This document shows, one piece after another, positions 1-6,013 of a stretch of DNA of 8,927 nucleotides. Within the stretch, counting starts at the first letter, position 1, and the number at the start of each line of letters is the position of its first letter. The notes under the pieces were generated by a model that was given only the letters and a program-made list of their open reading frames with translations, was not told the origin of the DNA and searched no databases. Where the stretch lies: contig JASHYS010000095.1 in assembly GCA_030042915.1 (NCBI GenBank), positions 1 through 8,927 of the forward strand. The letters run 5' to 3'. The position numbers were made by a program, and so were the translations under genes. This DNA comes from Acidobacteriaceae bacterium (GTDB lineage Bacteria; Acidobacteriota; Terriglobia; Terriglobales; Acidobacteriaceae).

Positions 1-1721
1 CCATTGGCGCGGGCAATGTCGTCGCGCGTCAGCTCGATGCACTCCAGGGTGCTGGCCAGGGGCAGCACGAAGCAGGCCTCGCCCACGGCGACGAGCAGCC
101 CGTCGATGATGGCCATGGTCAGCGGCAATCGCAGGGTGACACTGGTTCCCAGGCCCGGCTTGCTCTGGACGTCGACGGCGCCGCGGAGGCTGTCGACGCG
201 CCGCCGGACCACGTCCATACCTACGCCACGTCCGGAGACGTCGGTCACCTGCTGCGCTGTCGAAAATCCCGGCTCGAAGAGGAGCGCGAAGATCTCGCTC
301 TCGGCCAGTTGTGCATCGGCCGCGACCATTCCCCGCTCGATGGCGCGGCGACGCACGGCGTCGGAATCGATGCCGCGGCCGTCGTCGGCAACGGTAACCA
401 GCACGCTGGCCCCGGAGTGCCGCGCCGAAAGATGAATGGTAGCGGTGGGTGACTTGCCGCATGCAGCGCGCACATCGGCCGGCTCGATGCCGTGGTCCAT
501 GCTGTTGCGGATGAGGTGCATCAGCGGATCGCCCAGCTGCTCGATGACGGTTTTGTCGAGCTCGGTCTCCGCACCCTCAATGGTGAGCTCGACATCTTTG
601 TTCAGATCGCGCGCCAGGTCGTGCACCAGACGGCGGAATTTCTCAAATGTGCCGCGGATGGGCATCATGCGGATGTTCATCGAGCTTTCGCGGAGCGCGG
701 CGGTTAGCCGCTCCACCTGTTCCGACACCGCCGTCACCTCGGCGTCGTCACGGCGCGCGGCCAGTTCGCTCAAGTGCGCCTGTACGGTGACCAGCTCGCC
801 CACCAGGTCGACAAACTGATCGAGTTTGGCGGCGGGCACGCGCAGGCTGGACGCGTTGCTCGGCTGGTCGTACGTGCGGCGGCCGGGCGAGGGGCTGCGT
901 TGCTCTTCGAGAGCCCGCGCGGTGAGATCGGCCTCGCATGGGAGCGCGGTCTGGGCGGCGACGGCAGGCACCGGATCGCCGACCGGCTCGATGCTCAGCT
1001 CGCAAGAGTCCTCGACAAAGATGAAGACGTCGCGGATGCACTCGGCGCCTGCGGTGGTGGTGAGCTCGATCTCCCAACGGACGTAGCAGCGCTCGGGATC
1101 GAGTTCGGCCAGGGGTGGGACGGAGTCCATGACGGCACGGGCCGAAAGAGTACCGAGCTGGCGAAGTTCGCGCATGAGGAGGGCGGGATTGCCGCCGTAG
1201 CGCATGAGGTCGGGGCCCGGCGCGAAGCGAATGCGCCAGGCGCGCGTCTCTCCGGTGACGCGGGAAGGCTCAGCGGGCACGAATGCGCTCGGGGCCTTGG
1301 CCGGCTCTGCGGTTTCTTCAATGCCTGCAAGCCGGCGAACGCTCTCGAGAATGCGACCGCAGGCAGCCGGATCAGCAGGTGTGGCGGCGGCCACGCCCTC
1401 ATCGAGCATGGCGGCAATCTGATCGAGAGCGGCCAGGGTGAGATCGATGAGCTCGGGGCTGGTTTCGAGACGCCCGTTGCGCACCAGGTCGAAAGCGGTT
1501 TCAAGATTGTGGGTGAATTCTGCCAGGCGCTCAAAGCCAAACATAGCGCCCGAGCCTTTGATGGTATGCAATCCGCGGAAGATGCGCCCCACCACTTCCA
1601 TGTCGCCGCGGTTCTGGTTGAGTTCGAGCAGCGCCGCCTCAAGATCGGTAAGGATCTCGCGCGCTTCTTCGCGGAAGCTTTGCTTGAACTGCTCGGCGTT
1701 GCCGGAAACTCCCTGCGACAT
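1..1721 (-). CDS. cheA: Chemotaxis sensor histidine kinase CheA, C-terminal end cut by the window edge
   Basis: Hybrid chemotaxis kinase that autophosphorylates on its P1 histidine and passes phosphate to CheY-type regulators in the cytoplasmic receptor array. Translating the minus strand from the ATG at 1719-1721 gives 573 uninterrupted codons to the window edge. Visible domains: P1/HPt at about 10-110 with the phospho-histidine H52 in LHTIKGSGAMF; a proline/alanine linker; a P2-like regulator-binding domain at about 160-247 (from AWRIRF to IFVEDSC); P3 dimerisation helices at about 290-355; the HATPase at about 360-535 with N box N406 (LIRNSMDHG), G1 DDGRG (446-450), F box LFEPGFS and G2 GRGVGMDV (498-504); then the first 35 or so residues of the CheW-like P5 domain. 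No kinase motif is missing. The start fits the usual CheA N terminus, but only a closely spaced AGAGG lies before it. It follows the STAS gene by 74 nt in the same direction, so co-transcription is likely. Confidence 0.97.
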   Translation of the reverse strand, partial: MSQGVSGNAEQFKQSFREEAREILTDLEAALLELNQNRGDMEVVGRIFRGLHTIKGSGAMFGFERLAEFTHNLETAFDLVRNGRLETSPELIDLTLAALDQIAAMLDEGVAAATPADPAACGRILESVRRLAGIEETAEPAKAPSAFVPAEPSRVTGETRAWRIRFAPGPDLMRYGGNPALLMRELRQLGTLSARAVMDSVPPLAELDPERCYVRWEIELTTTAGAECIRDVFIFVEDSCELSIEPVGDPVPAVAAQTALPCEADLTARALEEQRSPSPGRRTYDQPSNASSLRVPAAKLDQFVDLVGELVTVQAHLSELAARRDDAEVTAVSEQVERLTAALRESSMNIRMMPIRGTFEKFRRLVHDLARDLNKDVELTIEGAETELDKTVIEQLGDPLMHLIRNSMDHGIEPADVRAACGKSPTATIHLSARHSGASVLVTVADDGRGIDSDAVRRRAIERGMVAADAQLAESEIFALLFEPGFSTAQQVTDVSGRGVGMDVVRRRVDSLRGAVDVQSKPGLGTSVTLRLPLTMAIIDGLLVAVGEACFVLPLASTLECIELTRDDIARAN

Positions 1722-1740
1722 GACCTCTGAAACGCTCGTT

Positions 1741-1760
1741 TTCCGGCCGGAATTCCGGCC
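1741..1760. repeat. Two overlapping perfect palindromes upstream of cheA
   Basis: Positions 1745-1760 read GGCCGGAATTCCGGCC, a perfect 16-base palindrome. It overlaps a second perfect palindrome at 1741-1752 (TTCCGGCCGGAA). Both lie in the 74-nt gap between the STAS gene and cheA, about 20 nt before the cheA start codon. In RNA the two forms are mutually exclusive, since they share 1745-1752. It could be an operator, an RNA hairpin affecting cheA translation or stability, or chance in GC-rich DNA. The symmetry is directly visible; the function is not. Confidence 0.6.
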
Positions 1761-1795
1761 CAATTCTCTTTGGCGGCCACGCGGGACCGCGCAGC

Positions 1796-2290
1796 TCACA
1801 CCAGGATCCCCAGTTCTTCCATCCCCAGTTCTGCCAGCCGGCCCGCGATCGGCTGCGCGAGCGCGCCGCGCAGGGCGAACTCCACGCCCAGTTGCCGGGC
1901 GGCGCGCCTGGCCGCCCACAGCAGTTGGAGCGCGGTCACGTCGATGTCGGTCGCAGCTTCCATCGCTATCTGAATCCGTTTGCCGCCCTCAAGCGCTTTG
2001 AGGAGCGCGGCCTTGAGTTCGGCTGCCGAGCCGATATCGATCCCTGCGGCGATAGATACGGCAGTCGACTCCCCGGAGCGTTCGAGCCGGATGCCGCCCA
2101 CTTGCCCGATGGCCGGGGTTGCACTGCGCGCATCTTCGATTTGGTCCGAATGGGCCAACGCGGTTTTCCCAACCTCTTGTTCCGGAGCACCGGGCAGGAT
2201 CACAGCCTGCCGCGGGTGCAAACCGTCACACAAACTCACTGTGATGGCTATCGGCAGGGCCGGAGCAATCGATCTGCAAAATGAATCCAT
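1796..2290 (-). CDS. STAS-domain protein of the chemotaxis operon (anti-sigma-antagonist/MlaB-like fold)
   Basis: A 164-residue protein whose C-terminal 95 or so residues (about 68-162) match the STAS fold: beta-strand IRLERSGESTAVSIA, helix SAAELKAALLKAL, strand RIQIAMEAATDID, then the conserved loop-helix VTALQLLWAARRAARQLG. T119 occupies the position where SpoIIAA-type proteins have the phosphorylatable serine. The first 65 or so residues resemble nothing I recognise and have few secondary-structure signals. The ATG at 2290 has only a weak upstream purine stretch, so the true start may be internal; GTG or TTG codons exist at residues 18, 20, 30, 45 and 64. It lies between the MCP gene (85 nt upstream) and cheA (74 nt downstream). 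Small STAS proteins beside cheA are known in several chemotaxis operons and probably modulate the kinase or regulator; that role is inferred. A phospholipid-transport MlaB role is unlikely here, as no mla genes are nearby. Confidence 0.82.
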   Translation of the reverse strand: MDSFCRSIAPALPIAITVSLCDGLHPRQAVILPGAPEQEVGKTALAHSDQIEDARSATPAIGQVGGIRLERSGESTAVSIAAGIDIGSAAELKAALLKALEGGKRIQIAMEAATDIDVTALQLLWAARRAARQLGVEFALRGALAQPIAGRLAELGMEELGILV

Positions 2291-2375
2291 GATTCGGTGA
2301 GAAGTTTCTTAAGAAGGCTCGGTCGCGGGTGGGACGATTCGGTGCTGCGTGTAAAATCTCGCGGGCTGGGGCGCA

Positions 2376-3713
2376 CTAGAACAACTCGATGGCCGGACTG
2401 TTTGCCGTGGCCTGCGCTGCGCCGCCAGCCACGGCGAGGTGCGTCGCCGTCTGGCTGGCCATTCTGTATTGGCCAAGGTGCCCATCGAGCATGCTTTTGA
2501 ACGTGCGATCGAGCTGGCCTTCCCACTTGGCGTCTTCCGACTTGTCCATCAGCAGCAGCACGTGTTCACGCAGATCGTTCAGAGCTCCTTGCACATGACT
2601 CATGCGCTGCCGCATGACGTCCTGGAACTGGATATGTCCCATGGCTTCGGTGAGGCGCTCTACCATCTCGGAATAGCTCGAATCCACATCGGCGATGACC
2701 TGCAACAACAATTCGCTGTTCTTTGCGAACTCCTTTTGCATGGCAGCGAGGTTGTCTACCATATGGTTCATCGCGGCGTTGATCTCCTGCTCTTTGAGCG
2801 CAGCCTCCGCTTCAGAAAGCTCCGCCGCCACGCTCTTGCAGGTGGCGTTGATCTTGTTAGAAATCTCTGAGGCCGCACTGGTGGACCGAACGGCAAGTTT
2901 GCGCACCTCCATGGCCACCACGGAGAAGCCGCGACCCGCGCTTCCGGCACGCGCCGCCTCGATCTCTGCGTTGAGAGCCAGCAGGTTGGTCTGGGTGGCG
3001 ATGGATGCAATCACCTTGATCAGTGGCGTAAGGGCGCACACTCCGTTCGACAATTTCCGAATGCGGTCGAAGTTCGACCGCATTGCCTCAAGCTGTGTGG
3101 TCTGCTGCAGCTGAATTGCGGCAATCACCTCCCGGTTGCGCTCGACTCTGCCCCGGGTGGCTTCGGTAAGAACCTTGCCGCTCTCTACCGATTGTGCGAT
3201 GTGCCCTCGTTCCTGATTCGAGCGCTCGATCAGCAGGCTCATCTGCTCAATGGCCGCCACCACCTCGCGCTCCGATTCCGCCAGCGAATCGCCGATCTGC
3301 TCGCGGAGCACGTTGGCGTAAAGCCCACAATCGTTCCCCTCGCGCTGCAGCACCTTGCGCATGGCGAACATGCGCGACACATCGCTGAATTTCATCTCGC
3401 CGATGGCCCACATATCGGCGACCGCTTTTCGCGCTTCTGCGTAGTTTATAAGGCGATAAATGAGCCCTGGTATGAAGACGAGGAAGAAAAGCAGGATGCC
3501 GCCTCGAATGTCATTGGCGGAGAGGCCCGGGCCATCGAGCTGGGACAGCAACCAAAAATATACGCCCAGCATGGCAAGCTTGGTCAGCGACTCATAGAGC
3601 ATCCGCTTCCGGATGCGGCCCAGGCGCGTTTTGACGCTTTTCCCGACCACCCTGCGGTCCGGCGCCCGCGATCCAGCCGGATGCGCCACCGTCACGTGTT
3701 TTGCAACCTCCAT
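2376..3713 (-). CDS. Methyl-accepting chemotaxis protein without a periplasmic sensor domain
   Basis: A 445-residue membrane chemoreceptor that would control CheA through the receptor array. An N-terminal basic cytoplasmic stretch (1-40, [10 protein letters not shown]) precedes two predicted membrane helices at about 43-59 and 71-89, joined by only about 11 residues, so no periplasmic ligand domain exists. A long helical region follows. The signalling hairpin tip is strongly conserved at about 234-275 ([20 protein letters not shown], then [21 protein letters not shown]), the CheA/CheW-contacting region. On the returning helix, residues 361-370 read [10 protein letters not shown], a D-x-x-x-Q pattern (D365, Q369) like the CheZ active-site helix. 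The C terminus (ending SPAIELF) lacks a canonical NWETF-type CheR/CheB tether. The ATG at 3711-3713 has GGGAG nine nt upstream and lies 4 nt after the cheY stop, which argues for co-transcription with cheY. The stimulus is unknown; it may sense membrane or cytoplasmic state, or work with partner proteins. Confidence 0.93.
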   Translation of the reverse strand: MEVAKHVTVAHPAGSRAPDRRVVGKSVKTRLGRIRKRMLYESLTKLAMLGVYFWLLSQLDGPGLSANDIRGGILLFFLVFIPGLIYRLINYAEARKAVADMWAIGEMKFSDVSRMFAMRKVLQREGNDCGLYANVLREQIGDSLAESEREVVAAIEQMSLLIERSNQERGHIAQSVESGKVLTEATRGRVERNREVIAAIQLQQTTQLEAMRSNFDRIRKLSNGVCALTPLIKVIASIATQTNLLALNAEIEAARAGSAGRGFSVVAMEVRKLAVRSTSAASEISNKINATCKSVAAELSEAEAALKEQEINAAMNHMVDNLAAMQKEFAKNSELLLQVIADVDSSYSEMVERLTEAMGHIQFQDVMRQRMSHVQGALNDLREHVLLLMDKSEDAKWEGQLDRTFKSMLDGHLGQYRMASQTATHLAVAGGAAQATANSPAIELF

Positions 3714-3717
3714 GGCG

Positions 3718-4092
3718 CTACGCTCCCGGCAGTACTTTCTTGATCACGGCTACCAGGTCGTTGCCGGAAACCGGCTTCACCAGCCAACCAGTTGCTCCGG
3801 CCAGCTTGCCTTCATTTTTCTTCCCGAGTTCGCTCTCCGTGGTGAGGGTCAGAATGGGGATGAACTTCAACCCCGGCATCGATCGTACGTTGCGGATGAG
3901 CTCCATTCCGGTCATTACCGGCATGTTGATGTCGGTCAGGATCAGGTCAGGCTTGAGCCCCGCCTGCAATTTGTTCAGGGCCTCTCGCCCGTTGCTGGCG
4001 GTCTCAGGTTGGAATCCATTTAAGGAAAGTGTTGTCTTCAGGCTCATCACCATGGTGATGGAGTCATCCACAACAAGAATTGTTTTGGCCAT
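3718..4092 (-). CDS. cheY: Single-domain response regulator, CheY family
   Basis: A 124-residue stand-alone receiver domain, the usual CheY length, with no output domain. It would accept phosphate from CheA and signal to the motor or another target. Key residues are present: acidic pair D9/D10 in ILVVDDS, phospho-acceptor D54 in LILTDINMP, switch threonine T84 in ILTLTTES, aromatic W103 where E. coli CheY has Tyr106, and K106 in WLVKPV. I chose the ATG at 4090-4092 ([10 protein letters not shown]) because it starts directly before the first beta-strand. An in-frame GTG at 4126-4128 would add 12 residues (MADGGMGATETI) with no family counterpart, but the better Shine-Dalgarno-like GGAGG lies within that stretch, so the start is not certain. 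It is the first gene of the visible chemosensory operon, 100 nt after the glycosidase stop and 4 nt before the MCP. Which CheY subtype it is cannot be told from this domain alone. Confidence 0.92.
   Translation of the reverse strand: MAKTILVVDDSITMVMSLKTTLSLNGFQPETASNGREALNKLQAGLKPDLILTDINMPVMTGMELIRNVRSMPGLKFIPILTLTTESELGKKNEGKLAGATGWLVKPVSGNDLVAVIKKVLPGA
3723..3727 (-). promoter_or_regulatory. Ribosome binding site of the MCP gene, inside the cheY 3' end
   Basis: The minus strand reads GGGAG here, nine nt before the MCP ATG (3711-3713). It lies within the last codons of cheY, whose stop (TAG, 3718-3720) is only 4 nt from the MCP start. The layout suggests translational coupling of the two genes. 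Confidence 0.6.
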
Positions 4093-4192
4093 GATGGTTT
4101 CTGTGGCCCCCATTCCTCCATCGGCCACAATTCCCCAGACCTTTATCCATCTTTAGGGCTTTACGGCGCAGTGCTGGTAACTGGCGAAATCA
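4093..4192 (-). other. Spacer between the glycosidase operon and the chemosensory operon
   Basis: This 100-base stretch lies between the alpha-galactosidase-like gene stop and the chosen cheY start, and is the only place in the window where a promoter for the chemosensory operon would be expected. The minus strand contains three TAAAG pentamers (plus-strand CTTTA at 4141-4145, 4151-4155 and 4159-4163), an AT-rich patch in otherwise GC-rich DNA. I see no convincing -35/-10 pair, no clear sigma-28 flagellar promoter and no stem-plus-T-run terminator after the glycosidase gene. Read-through from the upstream operon is therefore possible. Confidence 0.4.
4102..4129 (-). promoter_or_regulatory. 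Hairpin with GGAGG in its loop, just upstream of the cheY start
   Basis: On the minus strand TGTGGCC (4129-4123) and GGCCACA (4108-4102) form perfect 7-base arms around a 14-base loop, gatggaggaatggg. The loop holds the best Shine-Dalgarno match near cheY. The hairpin ends 9 nt before the ATG at 4092. Unfolded, GGAGG would be about 22 nt from that ATG, too far; folded, the distance shortens. It could control cheY translation. The arms and loop are directly visible; folding and function are inferred. Confidence 0.4.
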
Positions 4193-5995
4193 CTAGTAGT
4201 TGACCAAATAAACCGTCCCATCGAGTGCGACCGGATCTTTCTCGGCCGAATAAAATCGAACGGTCAGCGGCTCATGCGGCAAGAGGTTTTTTGTGTCGAT
4301 TTCACCGACCGCCCAGCTCATTCCGCTCCACACCACTTTGTCATAGTCGATACGGATCGGAACCGGGTGCTGCGCCTGCTGGGCAGAGAGCGCAAAGACT
4401 TTGCCCATGTTCTCGCCGGAAGGCGGGCCGCCTGCCCAGGTGCGGCGAATCGTCCCTTCCGGAGTTTTCTGGCGGATGATTACACGCAAAACGCCATGTG
4501 CGGGCGGCTCGAATGTGGTCTCAATTGAGCCTTTGCCGGTGGATTGGAATTCTGCGGGAAAAGGCGAGATGGAGCGAGGGATGACGACGTCCTGCTGGAT
4601 GCCAAAGTCGTATTTCGGAGAGGCGTATGCATCGTAGCCCACCATGGCCATCTGGCCCGGCCCCAGAGTGAGTTGATCGCCCGCGAGTGTGGGCACGAAA
4701 CCGGCATCGCGGAACTGGACGCGGCCGGGGCCCATCGGCATCTGATTGAAGACCAGGCGTGGCAGCGTGATGGTCGCCACGCGTTGCGCGGGATTGACAG
4801 CGACGTACACGGCGCCTCGAGTCGTTACTCCGCCAAATCCATACGGTTCAATGTCGCCGGGAATTCCGCCAAACGAATGGATGCGGCCCAACCCCTGGAG
4901 CTCGAGGAAGAGCGCCTGGGCACGCGCCATCCAGACAGCGTCAGCACCCTGAATCAGTTCCAGGTTGCCATGCACGGTGTTGACCCACCCGCCGCGAGCC
5001 ATCATCAGGAGGTATGCGCCTTTCCACGCGTGCATTCCACGGTAGTAGATGGTTCCGGTTTTCCCCACCATGAAGCCGGTGGAATCAATGCGCTCGAGGG
5101 GAAATCCGAGCTGCTCAAACCGGCGCACCATGTGGTCGCTGTAGATGTCCATAGAGCGCCAGAAACTTGCCTCGGGAACATCGGACGGACGCGGATCTCC
5201 GGTGTATTGCATGGCGAAGACCTCAAGCCAGCGCAGGTCGGCGGGATCGTGAAAGGGCAACCTGGTGACGGTGTTGTCGAGGTCGCCTCCGAATCCGTTG
5301 AAGGCGATAAGCACGGCCTCAGGGTTCTTCTGACGGAATGCACGCAGCGCCTCAAGCAGGGAGGCTGCATTGCGCGCTTTGATTTCTGCGGGGCTCAGCT
5401 TTGCCGCCGTGGCGGGCGTGGCTGCAGAGAGATCGAGAAAGTCGAACTTGAACATGCGAATTCCGCGGTCATACCAGTACTGCAGGGCGTCGATGAAGTC
5501 GGGGAGAAACCCGCCTTCAAAGAGCGACATGGCGCCGCCATCTTTGTTCAGCGAGTCGCGCCACGCAGGCGCGGGCTGGATTTTTACCAGCAGATTGGTG
5601 CCGAACCACAGACCCGGCCGCACTCCATTGGCCTGACATTTTCTGATCCAGGCATCGGGGCCGTTCGGCCAGTTGGGCTTGCGCCAGGTGCGATAACCAC
5701 CATCGGGTGCAAACCAGAAGGCATCCATCATGTAGTAATCAAAGCGAACGCCGGCCCGCTTGAGCCGCAATAGCTCATCGAGTTCGCGCATGGCCAGCGA
5801 TTCGGTGAGCGGAATGTTGTCAGAAAGCTCGTCGTAGGACGACCAGTTGTTATAGACCGAGATGGGATGGGAGAGCGCCGGAGGAGATGGTTCATTCTGC
5901 GCGAAGGTTATTTGCGCAGCCATCGGACAGAAAACTGAAAGCGCGGCGAGAAACAAAACTGCACGTTGCGGCTGGGGTGTTTGACTTGGAGCCAT
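4193..5995 (-). CDS. Exported clan GH-D glycoside hydrolase, alpha-galactosidase-like
   Basis: A 600-residue protein likely to hydrolyse alpha-galactosidic linkages outside the cytoplasm. Residues 1-33 form a Sec signal peptide (RAVLFLAALSVF core, likely cut after TFAQ or nearby). The catalytic barrel spans about 45-385. It has YNNWSSY near the start, D91 in YYMMDAFWF at the usual substrate-binding position, a nucleophile motif FKFDF with D185, and FWRSMDIYSD with R280 and D283 matching the R-x-x-x-D-type acid/base segment of GH27. A beta-sandwich follows at about 390-455 and a further C-terminal region to 600 that looks beta-rich, perhaps an accessory domain. The combined motifs place it in clan GH-D, but I cannot choose between GH27, GH36 and a more distant group, and substrate specificity is inferred. 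The ATG at 5993-5995 has GGAGG six nt upstream and lies 18 nt after the GH42 stop, so the two are almost surely co-transcribed. Confidence 0.82.
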   Translation of the reverse strand: MAPSQTPQPQRAVLFLAALSVFCPMAAQITFAQNEPSPPALSHPISVYNNWSSYDELSDNIPLTESLAMRELDELLRLKRAGVRFDYYMMDAFWFAPDGGYRTWRKPNWPNGPDAWIRKCQANGVRPGLWFGTNLLVKIQPAPAWRDSLNKDGGAMSLFEGGFLPDFIDALQYWYDRGIRMFKFDFLDLSAATPATAAKLSPAEIKARNAASLLEALRAFRQKNPEAVLIAFNGFGGDLDNTVTRLPFHDPADLRWLEVFAMQYTGDPRPSDVPEASFWRSMDIYSDHMVRRFEQLGFPLERIDSTGFMVGKTGTIYYRGMHAWKGAYLLMMARGGWVNTVHGNLELIQGADAVWMARAQALFLELQGLGRIHSFGGIPGDIEPYGFGGVTTRGAVYVAVNPAQRVATITLPRLVFNQMPMGPGRVQFRDAGFVPTLAGDQLTLGPGQMAMVGYDAYASPKYDFGIQQDVVIPRSISPFPAEFQSTGKGSIETTFEPPAHGVLRVIIRQKTPEGTIRRTWAGGPPSGENMGKVFALSAQQAQHPVPIRIDYDKVVWSGMSWAVGEIDTKNLLPHEPLTVRFYSAEKDPVALDGTVYLVNY

Positions 5996-6001
5996 TTGTT
6001 G

Positions 6002-6006
6002 CCTCC
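6002..6006 (-). promoter_or_regulatory. Ribosome binding site of the alpha-galactosidase-like gene
   Basis: The minus strand reads GGAGG here with a six-nt spacer to the ATG at 5993-5995. It fills most of the 18-nt gap after the GH42 stop codon (TAG, 6014-6016) and fixes the start of the downstream gene. Confidence 0.75.
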
Positions 6007-6013
6007 GCGGCTT

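Noticed and set aside
774..1730. Long plus-strand open frame of 318 codons opposite cheA
   Set aside because: It is the antisense image of an intact cheA with full kinase motifs; the product is low-complexity, matches no family I know, and arises from GC-rich codon use.
995..1780. Minus-strand open frame of 261 codons overlapping the start of cheA
   Set aside because: It is the wrong frame of the same strand; the product is Ser/Pro/Arg-rich noise, while the cheA frame gives an unbroken P1 and P2 domain.
2291..2344. Nine-base direct repeat GATTCGGTG at 2291-2299 and 2336-2344, and the palindrome TTCTTAAGAA at 2306-2315, between MCP and STAS genes
   Set aside because: Both are short and could be chance; no promoter-like pair or terminator is associated with them.
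4141..4163. Three CTTTA pentamers spaced 10 and 8 bases apart as possible operator repeats
   Set aside because: Five-base units with uneven spacing are too weak to call a binding site without comparison to relatives.
4544..5773. Plus-strand open frame of 409 codons opposite the GH-D gene
   Set aside because: It overlaps a gene with clear catalytic motifs and a good ribosome binding site; the antisense product shows no recognisable domain.
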